From Palsa-504 sp963844625 (lineage in GTDB: Bacteria; Actinomycetota; Actinomycetes; Streptosporangiales; Streptosporangiaceae): a stretch of 64,000 nucleotides of DNA. This document shows positions 25,170-34,072 of this stretch, in pieces. Under the pieces are notes generated by a model, which saw nothing but the letters and a program-made list of their open reading frames with translations, was not told where the DNA came from and made no database searches. Within the stretch, counting starts at the first letter, position 1. Each line of letters starts with the position of its first letter. A program made the position numbers and the translations under genes. Location of the stretch: the NCBI GenBank assembly GCA_963844625.1, contig CAWJPF010000018.1, forward strand, positions 1-64,000. The letters run 5' to 3'.

Positions 25170-26288
25170 ATGAGTGACATGGAAGAGACCGAGGGGCACG
25201 TCGGTCCGGCTGCGCCGCACCGGGTGATCGGCACTCCTCCGCCCTCGCCACGCCTGCTCGGGTCGACAGCGCTGGCCGACGGCGACGACAACGACGACAA
25301 CGGCGGCGAGGTCGCGGAGGCTGAGGGCGCGGAGCACATCGTCGGCCTCCCGCCGGACGACCCGAGGGTGATCATCCACGCCAGGCGGGTTGAAAGGATC
25401 GTCGCGGCGTGCTTTATCCTCGCGTTTATCGCCGGCTGCGGCTTCATCGCCGCCTATATCGGCCTCGAGGTCCACTCCGTGGACGCCACCCTGCGCTCGA
25501 ACCTGGCCCTGGGCTTCTCGCTTTCCGTCACGCTCGCCGCCCTTGGCCTCGGCGCGCTGCTCTGGGTGCGGCACCTGATGCCGAACGTCGAGGTGGTCGA
25601 GCAGCGGCACGAACTGCGCTCTGCCTCTGGGGACCGACAGGCCTTCGAGGAGTACTTCAAGGAGGGCACGGCTAATAGCCAGTTCGTCAAGCGGCCACTG
25701 GTGCGGCGCACCCTGATGCTGGGCACGCTGCCGCTGCTCGCCGCGCCGGTCGTGCTGCTCAGGGACCTGGGCCCGCTGCCCGGGACCAGCCTGCGGCACA
25801 CCGTGTGGAGCCCAGGACGGCGGCTGCTTGTCTATGGCACTAACCAGCCGATCACCCCGGCCGAGTTCAGCGCGCCCGGCCAGTCGATCACGATCGTGCC
25901 CGAGGGCTTCACCGACGATCTCGATGCCCTCGCCAAGGCCACCGTCACCTTGATCAAGTTCCGGCCGGACGAGCTGCACGTCCCGACCATGTACGCCGGG
26001 CAGACGCTGATCGGCACGATGAACTGGACGGTCAACAACATCATCGCCTACTCCAGAATCTGCACGCATGTGGGCTGCCCGGTGGGGCTATACGAGCAGA
26101 CCACGCACCATCTCCTGTGCCCCTGCCATCAGTCCACCTTCGACGCGTCGACCGGCGCGACCGTGGTCTTCGGCCCGGCGCCGCGTCCGCTGCCGCAGCT
26201 GCCGCTGACCGTCGACACGCAGGGATACCTGGTGTCGAAGAGCGACTTCACCCAGCCTGTCGGCCCGAGCTTCTGGGAGCGCGGATGA
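25170..26288 (+). CDS. qcrA: Rieske iron-sulfur subunit of the bc1 complex
   Basis: 372 residues, ATG start eight bases after qcrC. A long acidic N-terminus (DGDDNDDNGG) precedes three transmembrane helices (about residues 75-215) and a C-terminal Rieske domain with CTHVGCPVG and CPCHQSTFD, the two Cys and two His [2Fe-2S] ligands. Actinobacterial QcrA has three helices rather than one, and this protein fits. It overlaps qcrB by four bases (ATGA). Confidence 0.96.
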   Translation: MSDMEETEGHVGPAAPHRVIGTPPPSPRLLGSTALADGDDNDDNGGEVAEAEGAEHIVGLPPDDPRVIIHARRVERIVAACFILAFIAGCGFIAAYIGLEVHSVDATLRSNLALGFSLSVTLAALGLGALLWVRHLMPNVEVVEQRHELRSASGDRQAFEEYFKEGTANSQFVKRPLVRRTLMLGTLPLLAAPVVLLRDLGPLPGTSLRHTVWSPGRRLLVYGTNQPITPAEFSAPGQSITIVPEGFTDDLDALAKATVTLIKFRPDELHVPTMYAGQTLIGTMNWTVNNIIAYSRICTHVGCPVGLYEQTTHHLLCPCHQSTFDASTGATVVFGPAPRPLPQLPLTVDTQGYLVSKSDFTQPVGPSFWERG

Positions 26289-28009
26289 GTGACAACTTTG
26301 ACGTTCCTGCTCCGCTGACCGGCGTCGGTGGGTGGCTTGACGACAGGTTCCACGGGGCGCGCGGTTTCCGCGTGCTGATGCGGAAGGTGTTTCCTGACCA
26401 CTGGTCGTTCCTGCTCGGCGAGATCGCGCTGTGGTCGTTCGTCATCCTGCTGCTGACCGGTACCTTCCTCTCGCTGTTCTTCGTCCCGTCGCTGAGCCCA
26501 GTGACCTACCACGGCTCGTACGTCAAGCTGGACGGCATCCGGATGAGCGAGGCGTACGCCTCGACGCTGAACATCAGCTTCGACGTCCGCGGCGGGCTGC
26601 TGATGCGGCAGATCCACCACTGGGCCGCCGACCTGTTCATGGTCGCGATCATCGTTCACATGCTGCGGGTGTTCTTCACCGGCGCCTACCGCAAGCCGCG
26701 CGAGGTCAACTGGCTGATCGGGATCGTGCTGTTCACGCTGGGGCTCCTTGAGGGGCTGTTTGGCTACTCGCTGCCCGACGACCAGCTGTCCGGCGCCGGC
26801 CTGCGAATCTTCGAGGGGGTGCTGCAAGGCGTCCCGATCGTCGGCACCTACCTAGCGTTCTTCTTGTTCGGCGGGCCTTACCCAGGTACCCTCATCGTCC
26901 CTAGGCTGTACATCATCCACGTGCTGCTGATTCCGGGCCTGATCCTGGCCTTGATCTCCGCCCATCTGTTCATCATGTTCCACCAGAAGCACACGCAGAT
27001 GCCCGCAAAGGGGAACACCGAAAGGAACGTGACCGGCCAGCCGTTCTTCCCGTACTTCCTGGCCAAGGGCGGCGCGTGGTTCTTCTTCATCTTCGCGGCG
27101 CTCGCGCTACTCGCCACCTTCGCCCAGATCAACCCGATCTGGCTATACGGGCCGTACAGTCCGGTGCAGATCTCGTCCGCGTCGCAGCCCGACTTCTACA
27201 TGGGCATCCTGGAGGGCTCGCTGCGAATGATGCCTGCCTGGGAGATCAACTTCCTCGGGCACACGCTCAGCATGAGCGTGCTCATCCCGTTCGCGGTGCC
27301 GCTCACCTTGATCCTCGGCGGCGCGGCGTTCTGGCCGTTCTTCGAACAATGGGCGACCGGGGACAAGTCGTGGCACAACATCAACGACCGGCCGCGGAAC
27401 GCTGCGATGCGGACCGGCATCGGCATGGCGGCCATAGTGTTCTATGGCGTCCTTTGGGCTGAGGGCGCCAACGACGTCCTCGCCGATTTCCTGCAGGTCC
27501 CGCTGTATACGATCACCTGGATCTCGCGAATACTGATCTTCGTAGGACCCCTCGCCGCCTTCTTCATCACTAAACGTATCTGCTTGGGTCTGCAGCGTAA
27601 GGACAAGGAGATGCTGCTGCACGGCTACGAGTCGGGCATCATCAGTCAGCGGCCTGACGGCGAGTTCGTCGAGATACACAAACCGGTGCCGGACGACGTC
27701 CGGGCGGTCCTTGAGAGTAAGCCGGTGCTCGCCCTCCTGCCCGCGCCCGGATCAGAAGACGACAACGGCGTGCCCCCGCCTGCGGCCCGCGGCGTCCTCG
27801 GCAAGGCTAGAGCGATGGCCAACCGGGCCTTCGCCGAGACCATCCCGCTCGATGCCGACGGCCACGCCGCGATCGAGGGCAACGGCCACGGGAACGGCCA
27901 CGGGAACGGGCATGCGGTCGAGGCCGGCGAGGAGCAGGCCGCGGTCGGGGCGGGGCAGGCTCCCGCCGGGGACGCGCCGGACGACTCCGGCGACTCCTCC
28001 GGCTCGTAG
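26285..28009 (+). CDS. qcrB: cytochrome b subunit of the bc1 complex
   Basis: 574 residues, ATG at 26285. It holds hemes bL and bH and the menaquinol sites. Seen: MRQIHHWAADLFMVAIIVHM (heme His), GYSLPDDQLSGAGLRI, PRLYIIHVLLIPG, AHLFIMFHQKHTQ and the C-terminal helices, followed by a cytoplasmic tail of about 130 residues with a His/Gly/Asn repeat (HGNGHGNGH) and an acidic end. The tail is longer than usual. The gene ends the operon; a strong hairpin at 28041-28090 lies 31 bases after the stop. Confidence 0.96.
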   Translation: MSDNFDVPAPLTGVGGWLDDRFHGARGFRVLMRKVFPDHWSFLLGEIALWSFVILLLTGTFLSLFFVPSLSPVTYHGSYVKLDGIRMSEAYASTLNISFDVRGGLLMRQIHHWAADLFMVAIIVHMLRVFFTGAYRKPREVNWLIGIVLFTLGLLEGLFGYSLPDDQLSGAGLRIFEGVLQGVPIVGTYLAFFLFGGPYPGTLIVPRLYIIHVLLIPGLILALISAHLFIMFHQKHTQMPAKGNTERNVTGQPFFPYFLAKGGAWFFFIFAALALLATFAQINPIWLYGPYSPVQISSASQPDFYMGILEGSLRMMPAWEINFLGHTLSMSVLIPFAVPLTLILGGAAFWPFFEQWATGDKSWHNINDRPRNAAMRTGIGMAAIVFYGVLWAEGANDVLADFLQVPLYTITWISRILIFVGPLAAFFITKRICLGLQRKDKEMLLHGYESGIISQRPDGEFVEIHKPVPDDVRAVLESKPVLALLPAPGSEDDNGVPPPAARGVLGKARAMANRAFAETIPLDADGHAAIEGNGHGNGHGNGHAVEAGEEQAAVGAGQAPAGDAPDDSGDSSGS

Positions 28010-28040
28010 TCGGCTCGGGTCGGCTGGGCTCGGCTGGGTA

Positions 28041-28090
28041 ATGAAACCGGGCTTCCAGCACGTCCCAGCGTGCTGAAAGCCCGGTTTCAT
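28041..28090. terminator. long hairpin between convergent qcrB and ABC permease
   Basis: Two 22-base arms (starting ATGAAACCGGGCTT, ending AGCCCGGTTTCAT) with one mismatch and a six-base loop TCCCAG. It lies between the convergent genes ending at 28009 and 28106, so it can stop transcripts from both sides. There is no U-tract, as is common in high-GC actinomycetes. A related, more decayed hairpin is at 38008-38057. Confidence 0.8.
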
Positions 28091-28105
28091 TCCGTTCCGG
28101 AGGGG

Positions 28106-28912
28106 CTAGGCGGGGTCGCCCTTGAGGGTGAAGGACGTGAGCAGGTTCACGGCCAGGACCAGCGCGACGGCGGTGACGATGACGCCCATGACCACGGATG
28201 TCATCACCGTGAGGCCCGCATCGAGGGCGGAGTCGTGCGCGATGCCGTTCGCGATGCCGAGCCCGTAATGGCTGATGGAGAGTAGCCGGGCCCCGCTGAC
28301 GAAGTTGGAAAGCAGCGCCTCCCAGATCAGCACGTATAGCAGGCCCACCGCGATCGCCCGGGTCGTCGCCACGGAGACCATGATGAAGACCGCGTTGTAG
28401 ATCACCGCGCAGGCCAGCGCCCCGATGAACAGGCCGAGCGCGAGCTTGCTGCCGCTGATGGCGACCGATCTGGCGATGATCGCACCTCCGGGGCCGGTGC
28501 TGATGACATCTGGGACACTGCCCCCGCCCGCGATCAGGGCGGCGATGAGTTCCGGAATGGCGGCGAAGATCATCGTGAGCACGGTCGCCACGAGGAATTT
28601 CGTCACGATCACCGAGGACCGGCGCACCGGGGTGGCCAGCAGGTGGATGATGCTGCCGTCGTCGATCTCGGCGCCGAGCACGCTGGTGCCGATAATCAGC
28701 GCGGTGAGCGGTATCAGCACCGAGAACCCGAACGTGCCGAGCACGTGCGAGGGCCACGGCCGGGATGGCGGGCGCGAGGCCTTGAGCGCCACCGTGAACA
28801 AGATCAGGATCAGGGCGGGGAGCGCGAACAGGAGCGCGCGCTTGCGGTTCAAGGTCGCCCGCATCGTGATCCCCGCGACCGTCGGGTTGAAGAAGCCAGA
28901 CATATGATTCAC
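28106..28912 (-). CDS. ABC-2 type exporter permease
   Basis: 268 residues, six predicted helices. VLIPLTALIIGTSVLGAEIDDGSIIHLLATPVRRSSVIVTKF is the cytoplasmic coupling region of ABC-2 permeases with the usual DDGSI pattern. The likely start is the ATG at residue 4 (SGFFNPTVAG) or the first Met. It is the last gene of a four-gene minus operon of two ATPase-permease pairs (30757, 29862, 28945, 28106). The exported substrate is unknown; antibiotic or lipid export is typical for such systems. Confidence 0.87.
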   Translation of the reverse strand: MNHMSGFFNPTVAGITMRATLNRKRALLFALPALILILFTVALKASRPPSRPWPSHVLGTFGFSVLIPLTALIIGTSVLGAEIDDGSIIHLLATPVRRSSVIVTKFLVATVLTMIFAAIPELIAALIAGGGSVPDVISTGPGGAIIARSVAISGSKLALGLFIGALACAVIYNAVFIMVSVATTRAIAVGLLYVLIWEALLSNFVSGARLLSISHYGLGIANGIAHDSALDAGLTVMTSVVMGVIVTAVALVLAVNLLTSFTLKGDPA

Positions 28913-28944
28913 AGCTCCTCAGCTGGAGACTCAGGTGTGGAGGC

Positions 28945-29865
28945 TTAGCTGGAGGCGTCAGTCGCGACCAGGTAAGCGAAGACGCTTTCCAGGGATTCGT
29001 CGGTGGGCAGGACCTCGCGCAGCCGGATATCGTGGTCGCGGGCCAGCACCGCGATGTCCCGGCAGAAGGCGCCGTAGTCCGAGGTCCGCACCTGCAGGCC
29101 GGTGCGGGTCAGCTCCACGGCCGTCACGGCGGGCCGGCCGATCAAGGTCCCGCCCAGCAGCCGGTCGTCGGAGGAGCGGACGTTGAACACGTGCGGCCTG
29201 CTCGTCATCAGCCGCCGGATGGCACGGAAGTCACCCGAGGCGGCGAGCCGGCCGGCCACCACCACCTGGATGGTGCCGGACAGCCGCTCGACCTCCTCCA
29301 GGATGTGCGAGCTGAACAGGATCGTCCGGCCCTCGCTGCCCAGCTTGTCGAGCAGGTCCATCATGTGCAGCCGCTGGCGCGGGTCCATCCCGTTGAACGG
29401 CTCGTCGAGCAGCAGGATCTCCGGATCGTGGACGAGCGCCGCGGCCACCTTGATGCGCTGGCGCATGCCCTTGGAGTAGGTGGCGATCTTACGGCCGGCC
29501 GCCTCGGCCATGTCCACCATGTCGATCGCCCGCGCGGTCGCCTCGCCCGGCTCCGCGAGCTCATGCAGCTTCGCGGTCGCCATGACGAACTGCTTGCCGG
29601 TCAGGAAGGAATACACCGAGTCCCGTTCCGGGACCAGGCCGATCTCGCGGTAGATGGCGGGGTTGTGCCAGCTCGGCCGGGTCCCGATCGTCAGCTCGCC
29701 GCGAGAAGGCGGCAGGAAACCGGCGATCATGTGCATGAGGGTGGATTTACCCGCACCGTTCGGTCCGAGCAGCCCAGTCACTCCGGGCCCGATGGACATC
29801 GTGACGTCGTTGACCGCCACGACGTTGCCGTACCAGCGGGACACGTTGGTGAGTTCGATGCTCAC
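28945..29865 (-). CDS. ABC transporter ATP-binding protein
   Basis: 306 residues from the GTG at 29863-29865. Walker A GPNGAGKST (about residue 38), signature YSKGMRQRIKVAAAL (a variant of LSGGQ), Walker B ILLLDEPFNGMDP, and switch His in FSSHILEEVERL. A C-terminal region of about 90 residues (residues 215-306) is of the type found in ABC-2 exporters. It overlaps the upstream permease by four bases (GTGA) and precedes the permease at 28106 by 32 bases, its likely partner. Confidence 0.93.
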   Translation of the reverse strand: MSIELTNVSRWYGNVVAVNDVTMSIGPGVTGLLGPNGAGKSTLMHMIAGFLPPSRGELTIGTRPSWHNPAIYREIGLVPERDSVYSFLTGKQFVMATAKLHELAEPGEATARAIDMVDMAEAAGRKIATYSKGMRQRIKVAAALVHDPEILLLDEPFNGMDPRQRLHMMDLLDKLGSEGRTILFSSHILEEVERLSGTIQVVVAGRLAASGDFRAIRRLMTSRPHVFNVRSSDDRLLGGTLIGRPAVTAVELTRTGLQVRTSDYGAFCRDIAVLARDHDIRLREVLPTDESLESVFAYLVATDASS

Positions 29866-30764
29866 GACTGGCTTACCTTCCTGTACCTCGCGGCCAGGCC
29901 CCCGAGGCTGGCCGCGAGGAGAATGACCGCGAGGACTCCGTACAGCGGGCCGTAGTGGCCCGGGTTGGCGACTTCTCCCGGCGACGTGCCGCCCAGCCAG
30001 ACTCGCACCCCATCCAGGATGGTGAACGGGCTGAAGAGCCCGGCGACCCGCGCCCCCGTCGACGTGGCCGTCATTCCCCCTTCGGCCTGGATCAGCAGCA
30101 GGGACAAGAACAACGTGAGGACGAAACTGATCGCGACGATCCCGGTCGCGTACGCGCGCCGCCCGGTGAGGGACGCGAGCACCAGGCCGATGGCCGCCAG
30201 CAGCACGGCCCACATCAGGCCGACGCCGAGACCGGGAATGAGCGCCTTGGTCTCATTCCAGACCCCGTGCCCGCTCTTGGCCGACGCGATCGTGCCCACG
30301 TACAGGATGAGCAGCGGTACCTCGATCAGGACCAGCAGCGCGCAGGTAAGGGCCAGGTACTTGGCCAGCGGGTAATCGCCGCGCCGCAGCGGCCGGCAGA
30401 AGTACAGCGGCAGGACGCGGTTGCGCAAGTCCCTGGAGACCAGTTCGGGCGCCTGGGCGGCGAGAAAGATGATGACCACGGCGACCCGCAGGTTCGGCAC
30501 GTAGACGTCGTAACCGAACAGCCGGCTATTGCCGCGGGCCACCGCGAACGCGTTCACCAGCGCGGGCAGGCAGATGGCGACGAACGCGAGCACCGGGATG
30601 ATCTTGGCCTTCGCGCCCCGGCCGATGCCGAACGAGGATCGGAAGCTGTGCCAGGTCAGCGCCCTGACGATCTGGCCCCGGCCTAGCCGGGGACCGTCAT
30701 AGCCGCGATAGCCGAGGTCATGGATGACGCCGGCGGCCGGGGGGGAGACGGCAGAGTCAGGCAT
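29862..30764 (-). CDS. ABC-2 type exporter permease
   Basis: 300 residues with six helices. The N-terminal cytoplasmic segment IHDLGYRGYDGPRLGR is a recognisable start of one actinobacterial permease family, and LVSRDLRNRVLPLYFCRPLRRGDYPLAKYLAL is the coupling helix. It starts inside the end of the ATPase gene at 30757 (eight-base overlap) and its stop overlaps the next ATPase. The two permeases of the operon differ in sequence, so they may form a heteromeric channel. Confidence 0.9.
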   Translation of the reverse strand: MPDSAVSPPAAGVIHDLGYRGYDGPRLGRGQIVRALTWHSFRSSFGIGRGAKAKIIPVLAFVAICLPALVNAFAVARGNSRLFGYDVYVPNLRVAVVIIFLAAQAPELVSRDLRNRVLPLYFCRPLRRGDYPLAKYLALTCALLVLIEVPLLILYVGTIASAKSGHGVWNETKALIPGLGVGLMWAVLLAAIGLVLASLTGRRAYATGIVAISFVLTLFLSLLLIQAEGGMTATSTGARVAGLFSPFTILDGVRVWLGGTSPGEVANPGHYGPLYGVLAVILLAASLGGLAARYRKVSQS

Positions 30765-31707
30765 GAGGCGCCCCTTCCTCGTCGCGGAACAGTTCCTCGA
30801 CCTGGTGCCGCCGCTGCTCGAGGCGGCACAGCGGCAGGGCGAGGGTGGCTACGCAGTCGCGCACGACGTCGTAGGTGTCGTCGCCGCCGAGCGGCACGAG
30901 CAGCGTCTTGGCCTGGACGCTGGCGGTGAGGCCATGGGCGGCCAGTTCGGCTTGCAGCTGGACCAGGCCCTCCTCGACCTCGACCGCGAGGACCTGGCTC
31001 ATCTGGGTGAAGCTGGTGATCGAGTCGGCGCGCAGCAACCGTCCGGCCTCGATCGCGACCAGGTGGTCGCAGATCCGCTCGATCTCGCCGAGCAGGTGCG
31101 ACGCAACCACGATCGAGATGCCGAACTCCGCGCCGATCCTCGCGATCAGCTCCAGCATCGCGTTACGCCCGGCCGGGTCGAGCCCGTTGGTCGGTTCGTC
31201 GAGCAGCAGCAGCCTCGGGGCGCCGACCAGCGCCTGGGCCAGCTTCACCCGCTGCTTCATGCCGGTCGAGTAGGTGCCGACCTGGCGGTACCGCTCCTCG
31301 TGCAGCCCGACGTGGCGCAGCGACTCGGCCGCGCGTTCCTTGGCCACCGTGGGCGGCAGTCCCGACATCCGGCCCAGGTGCGTCACGAACTCGGTCGCGG
31401 TCACATCCGGCGGCAGGCAATCGTGTTCCGGCATGTAGCCGAGCAGGGTCCTGATCGTCTCGCCGCTGGTTTCGCAGTCGTGGCCGAGCACCTTGGCCTG
31501 ACCCTGGGTCGGCGGGAGGAGGCCGAGCAGGATCTTGATCAACGTGGACTTGCCCGCGCCGTTGGCGCCGACGAGCCCGGTGACGCCGGGCGCGACGCTG
31601 ACGGTGAGCCCGTCCAGCGCGGTCACGTGGCCCGGGTACACCTTGGTAAGCGCTCTGGTCTCGATGACGGCCGTCTGACCGAGGGCAGGCGGAGGGGTAG
31701 CTGGCAT
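30757..31707 (-). CDS. ABC transporter ATP-binding protein, first gene of exporter operon
   Basis: 316 residues from the ATG at 31705-31707; the frame is open further upstream but without family similarity. Walker A GANGAGKST, signature YSTGMKQRVKLAQAL, Walker B LLLLDEPTNGLDP and switch His in VASHLLGEIERI. The C-terminal 90 residues are a regulatory extension. It is divergent from the histidine kinase gene at 31861, about 150 bases apart. That layout is common for exporters controlled by the neighbouring two-component system. Confidence 0.93.
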   Translation of the reverse strand: MPATPPPALGQTAVIETRALTKVYPGHVTALDGLTVSVAPGVTGLVGANGAGKSTLIKILLGLLPPTQGQAKVLGHDCETSGETIRTLLGYMPEHDCLPPDVTATEFVTHLGRMSGLPPTVAKERAAESLRHVGLHEERYRQVGTYSTGMKQRVKLAQALVGAPRLLLLDEPTNGLDPAGRNAMLELIARIGAEFGISIVVASHLLGEIERICDHLVAIEAGRLLRADSITSFTQMSQVLAVEVEEGLVQLQAELAAHGLTASVQAKTLLVPLGGDDTYDVVRDCVATLALPLCRLEQRRHQVEELFRDEEGAPHA

Positions 31708-31860
31708 GGTGTTACCGTGGCAGCAGGTGGGCAGGCGCGTCATCACCCCGCAGAGTGAAGTTGCCGTCCGTCTGGGACCAGTCTGAGCGGCGCGAATCAT
31801 CGTGACGGCGTACGCCTTCAGGATGACGCTCCGGACCGCCAGGACGGTTACCTTAGGTAC

Positions 31861-33273
31861 GTGCGCACCATCGCAGACCAGGCGGCGCGACAGCGGCCGC
31901 CGCTGACCAAGCGGCTCGGGCCCGGGCAGTGGTCCGCGCTCGACTATTTCGTCGGCGCGGCCATCGGAGTGATCCTGTTCGCGTCCATCAGGAAGAGCGT
32001 CAGTCGGGTGGCGGTATTCCCCGATGGCGCCGCGCGCTACCAGGTGCTGCCGCTGTCCTGGCCGCTGGCCATATTCCTGGTAGCGGTGGCGGCCATCGCG
32101 GTGGCCCTGCGCCGCCGCCGTCCGGTGCTGATGCTCGGCGTGCTGCTGGCCGGGTCCGTGCTGGTGACCACGCTGACCGGCCCGGACGGCGGGTCCCTGA
32201 CCTACTTCCTGCCCGTCGCCTACGTGCTCTACCTGGTCGCGGCCACCTATGAGCGCAGGCAGGCCGCGGTACGCGTGGTCGCCGCCGTGCTGGCTACCCT
32301 GGTGGCCGACGCCGTGCTGCTTGACCTGACCGGGCGCGGGGATTTCGCGCGGGGCGGCCTGGTCTCGGTCGGGCTTTGCGTGATCATCGCGTGGTCCGCC
32401 GGTTACACCGTCAGGCAGCGGCGCCGGTATGCCGTCCGCCTGCAGGATGAGGCGGCGAGCAAGGCGGTCGCCGAGGAACGGCTGCGCATCGCGCGGGAAC
32501 TGCACGACGTGGTCGCGCACAGCATGAGCGTTATCGCGGTCCAGGCAGGCTACGGCCAGTACGTCATCGACACCCAGCCCGCGGACGCGCGTAACGCTCT
32601 GGGGGCTATCCAGGCGACCAGCCGGGAGGCCCTGGACGAGATGCGCCGGATGCTCGGTGCCTTGCGTCAGGCCGATGAAACAGACGCGGCCGCCCACGCT
32701 GACGGCGCCTCACCGGCCGCGCCCGGCCAGCGAGACCAGGAGAGCGCGCCGTTGTTCCCCGCGCCGGGGCTGGCCGACCTCGACCGGCTGCTCACGCGCA
32801 CCGCCAGCGCCGGCGTCCGGGTAGACGTGACCCGCTGCGGGCCACCGAGAGAGCTCCCGGCGAGCATTGACCTGTCCGCCTACCGGATCGTCCAGGAAGC
32901 GCTGACCAACGTGGTCAAGCACGCACGGACCAGTTCGTGCCAGGTGCTGATCGGTTACGGCCATGACGAGCTGGTCCTCGAGGTGACAGACAACGGCGCT
33001 GGCCTACCCGAACTAGCTGGTGCCGGGATATCCTCCCACGGGGCCGGGAGCCTGTTCGGCGGCGGGGTGACGACCCTCGACGCGCGGCCGCCCGGGTCCG
33101 CGCCCGGCTGGATCCTCACCGGTGACACCCCTGACGGCGGGGGCGGGCACGGCATCATAGGGATGCGCGAGCGAGTGTCGTTGCTGGGCGGCGAGTTCAG
33201 CGCGGGACCGCGGCCCGGGTACGGATTCCAGGTCAGCGCGCACATCCCGCTCCCGGCCGGCAGTGCCGAGTGA
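31861..33273 (+). CDS. sensor histidine kinase (HisKA_3 type)
   Basis: 470 residues, GTG start. Four or five N-terminal helices with very short outside loops form an intramembrane-sensing input, followed by the phosphoacceptor helix ELHDVVAHSMSVIAVQAG (His about residue 214) and the ATPase domain with EALTNVVKHA (N box), VTDNGAGLP (G1) and GGGGHGIIGMRERV (G2). An insertion of about 45 residues between G1 and G2 (GAGSLFGGGVTTLDARPPG) is unusual. Pairs with the response regulator at 33337. No Shine-Dalgarno sequence before the GTG, so it may be leaderless. Confidence 0.93.
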   Translation: MRTIADQAARQRPPLTKRLGPGQWSALDYFVGAAIGVILFASIRKSVSRVAVFPDGAARYQVLPLSWPLAIFLVAVAAIAVALRRRRPVLMLGVLLAGSVLVTTLTGPDGGSLTYFLPVAYVLYLVAATYERRQAAVRVVAAVLATLVADAVLLDLTGRGDFARGGLVSVGLCVIIAWSAGYTVRQRRRYAVRLQDEAASKAVAEERLRIARELHDVVAHSMSVIAVQAGYGQYVIDTQPADARNALGAIQATSREALDEMRRMLGALRQADETDAAAHADGASPAAPGQRDQESAPLFPAPGLADLDRLLTRTASAGVRVDVTRCGPPRELPASIDLSAYRIVQEALTNVVKHARTSSCQVLIGYGHDELVLEVTDNGAGLPELAGAGISSHGAGSLFGGGVTTLDARPPGSAPGWILTGDTPDGGGGHGIIGMRERVSLLGGEFSAGPRPGYGFQVSAHIPLPAGSAE

Positions 33274-33282
33274 CCGCAGTGC

Positions 33283-33350
33283 CTGATGAGTGACGGTGCC
33301 TCATGAGTGACGGTGCCGCATGAGTGACGGTGCCTGATGACTGATGGGGG
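33283..33350. repeat. 17-base tandem repeat before the response regulator start
   Basis: Three near-identical units of C(T/G/C)(G/C)ATGAGTGACGGTGC (33283, 33300, 33317) and a fourth diverged one from 33334 that includes the response regulator ATG. A more decayed unit precedes them. Each unit brings an ATGAGTGAC in a different reading frame because 17 is not a multiple of three, so the translation start region has been duplicated. Confidence 0.8.
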
Positions 33351-34062
33351 CGCCCTGCGCGTGGTGGTCGCCGATGATCAGGCCCTGGTGCGCGTGGGGT
33401 TCAGCGGGATCATCGCCGCCACGCCCGGCTTTGCCGTGGTCGGCGAGGCGGGCAACGGGGCGGAGGCAGTCGAGGCCGCGCGGCGAACCAAGCCCGATGT
33501 CATCTTGATGGACGTGCGGATGCCGGTGATGGACGGCATCGAGGCCACCAGGCGGATCACCGAGAGCACCGACGTGCGCGTCCTCATCCTGACCACCTTC
33601 GACCTTGACGAGTACGTCTTCGCCGCGCTGCGGGCCGGGGCCAGCGGGTTCCTGCTCAAGGACACGCTGCCCGCTGACCTGCTCACCGCTATCCGGGTGG
33701 TGGCCGCGGGCGACGCGCTGCTCGCGCCGAGCGTCACCCGCCGCCTGATCGGCGAATTCGCCCGCACACCAGGGAGCGCCGGAGCCGCGGAGAGCGCGGC
33801 CCAGGCTCCGATCGAGGCCGCCGAACCGGCCAGCCGAAGCGGCCTTACGTACGACACCCTGTCGAGGGTCCTGACCGACCGCGAGCTAGAGGTGCTCAGG
33901 ATGGTCGCCCGCGGCATGTCGAACGCCGAAATCGCCGAGCAGCTGACGATCAGCCCGGCCACCGCCAAGACCCACGTGGCTCACCTGCTGACCAAGCTCA
34001 ACTCGCGCGACCGGATCCAGCTCGTCATTATCGCCTACCAGTCTGGCCTGGCGAGGTGTTAG
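33337..34062 (+). CDS. LuxR-family response regulator
   Basis: 241 residues, ATG at 33337. Receiver domain: VVVADDQALVRVGFSGII (acidic pair), phosphorylation Asp in VILMDVRMPVMDG, Lys in FLLKDTLPADLL. A linker of about 45 residues leads to a LuxR helix-turn-helix: LTDRELEVLRMVARGMSNAEIAEQL and TAKTHVAHLLTKLNSRDRIQL. It should be phosphorylated by the kinase at 31861 and act on promoters nearby, probably that of the divergent ABC operon. The Shine-Dalgarno region is disturbed by the 17-base repeat. Convergent with ctaF, 10 bases apart. Confidence 0.94.
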   Translation: MTDGGALRVVVADDQALVRVGFSGIIAATPGFAVVGEAGNGAEAVEAARRTKPDVILMDVRMPVMDGIEATRRITESTDVRVLILTTFDLDEYVFAALRAGASGFLLKDTLPADLLTAIRVVAAGDALLAPSVTRRLIGEFARTPGSAGAAESAAQAPIEAAEPASRSGLTYDTLSRVLTDRELEVLRMVARGMSNAEIAEQLTISPATAKTHVAHLLTKLNSRDRIQLVIIAYQSGLARC

Positions 34063-34072
34063 CGGGCGAGGC

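Noticed and set aside
27890..27930. HGNGHGNGH repeat at the end of qcrB as a possible separate metal-binding peptide
   Set aside because: It is in frame with cytochrome b and without its own start; best read as part of the extended C-terminal tail.
30757..32697. A 646-residue minus-strand frame including an ABC ATPase
   Set aside because: Only the part after the ATG at 31707 is ABC-like; the upstream 330 residues are antisense to the histidine kinase gene and low complexity.
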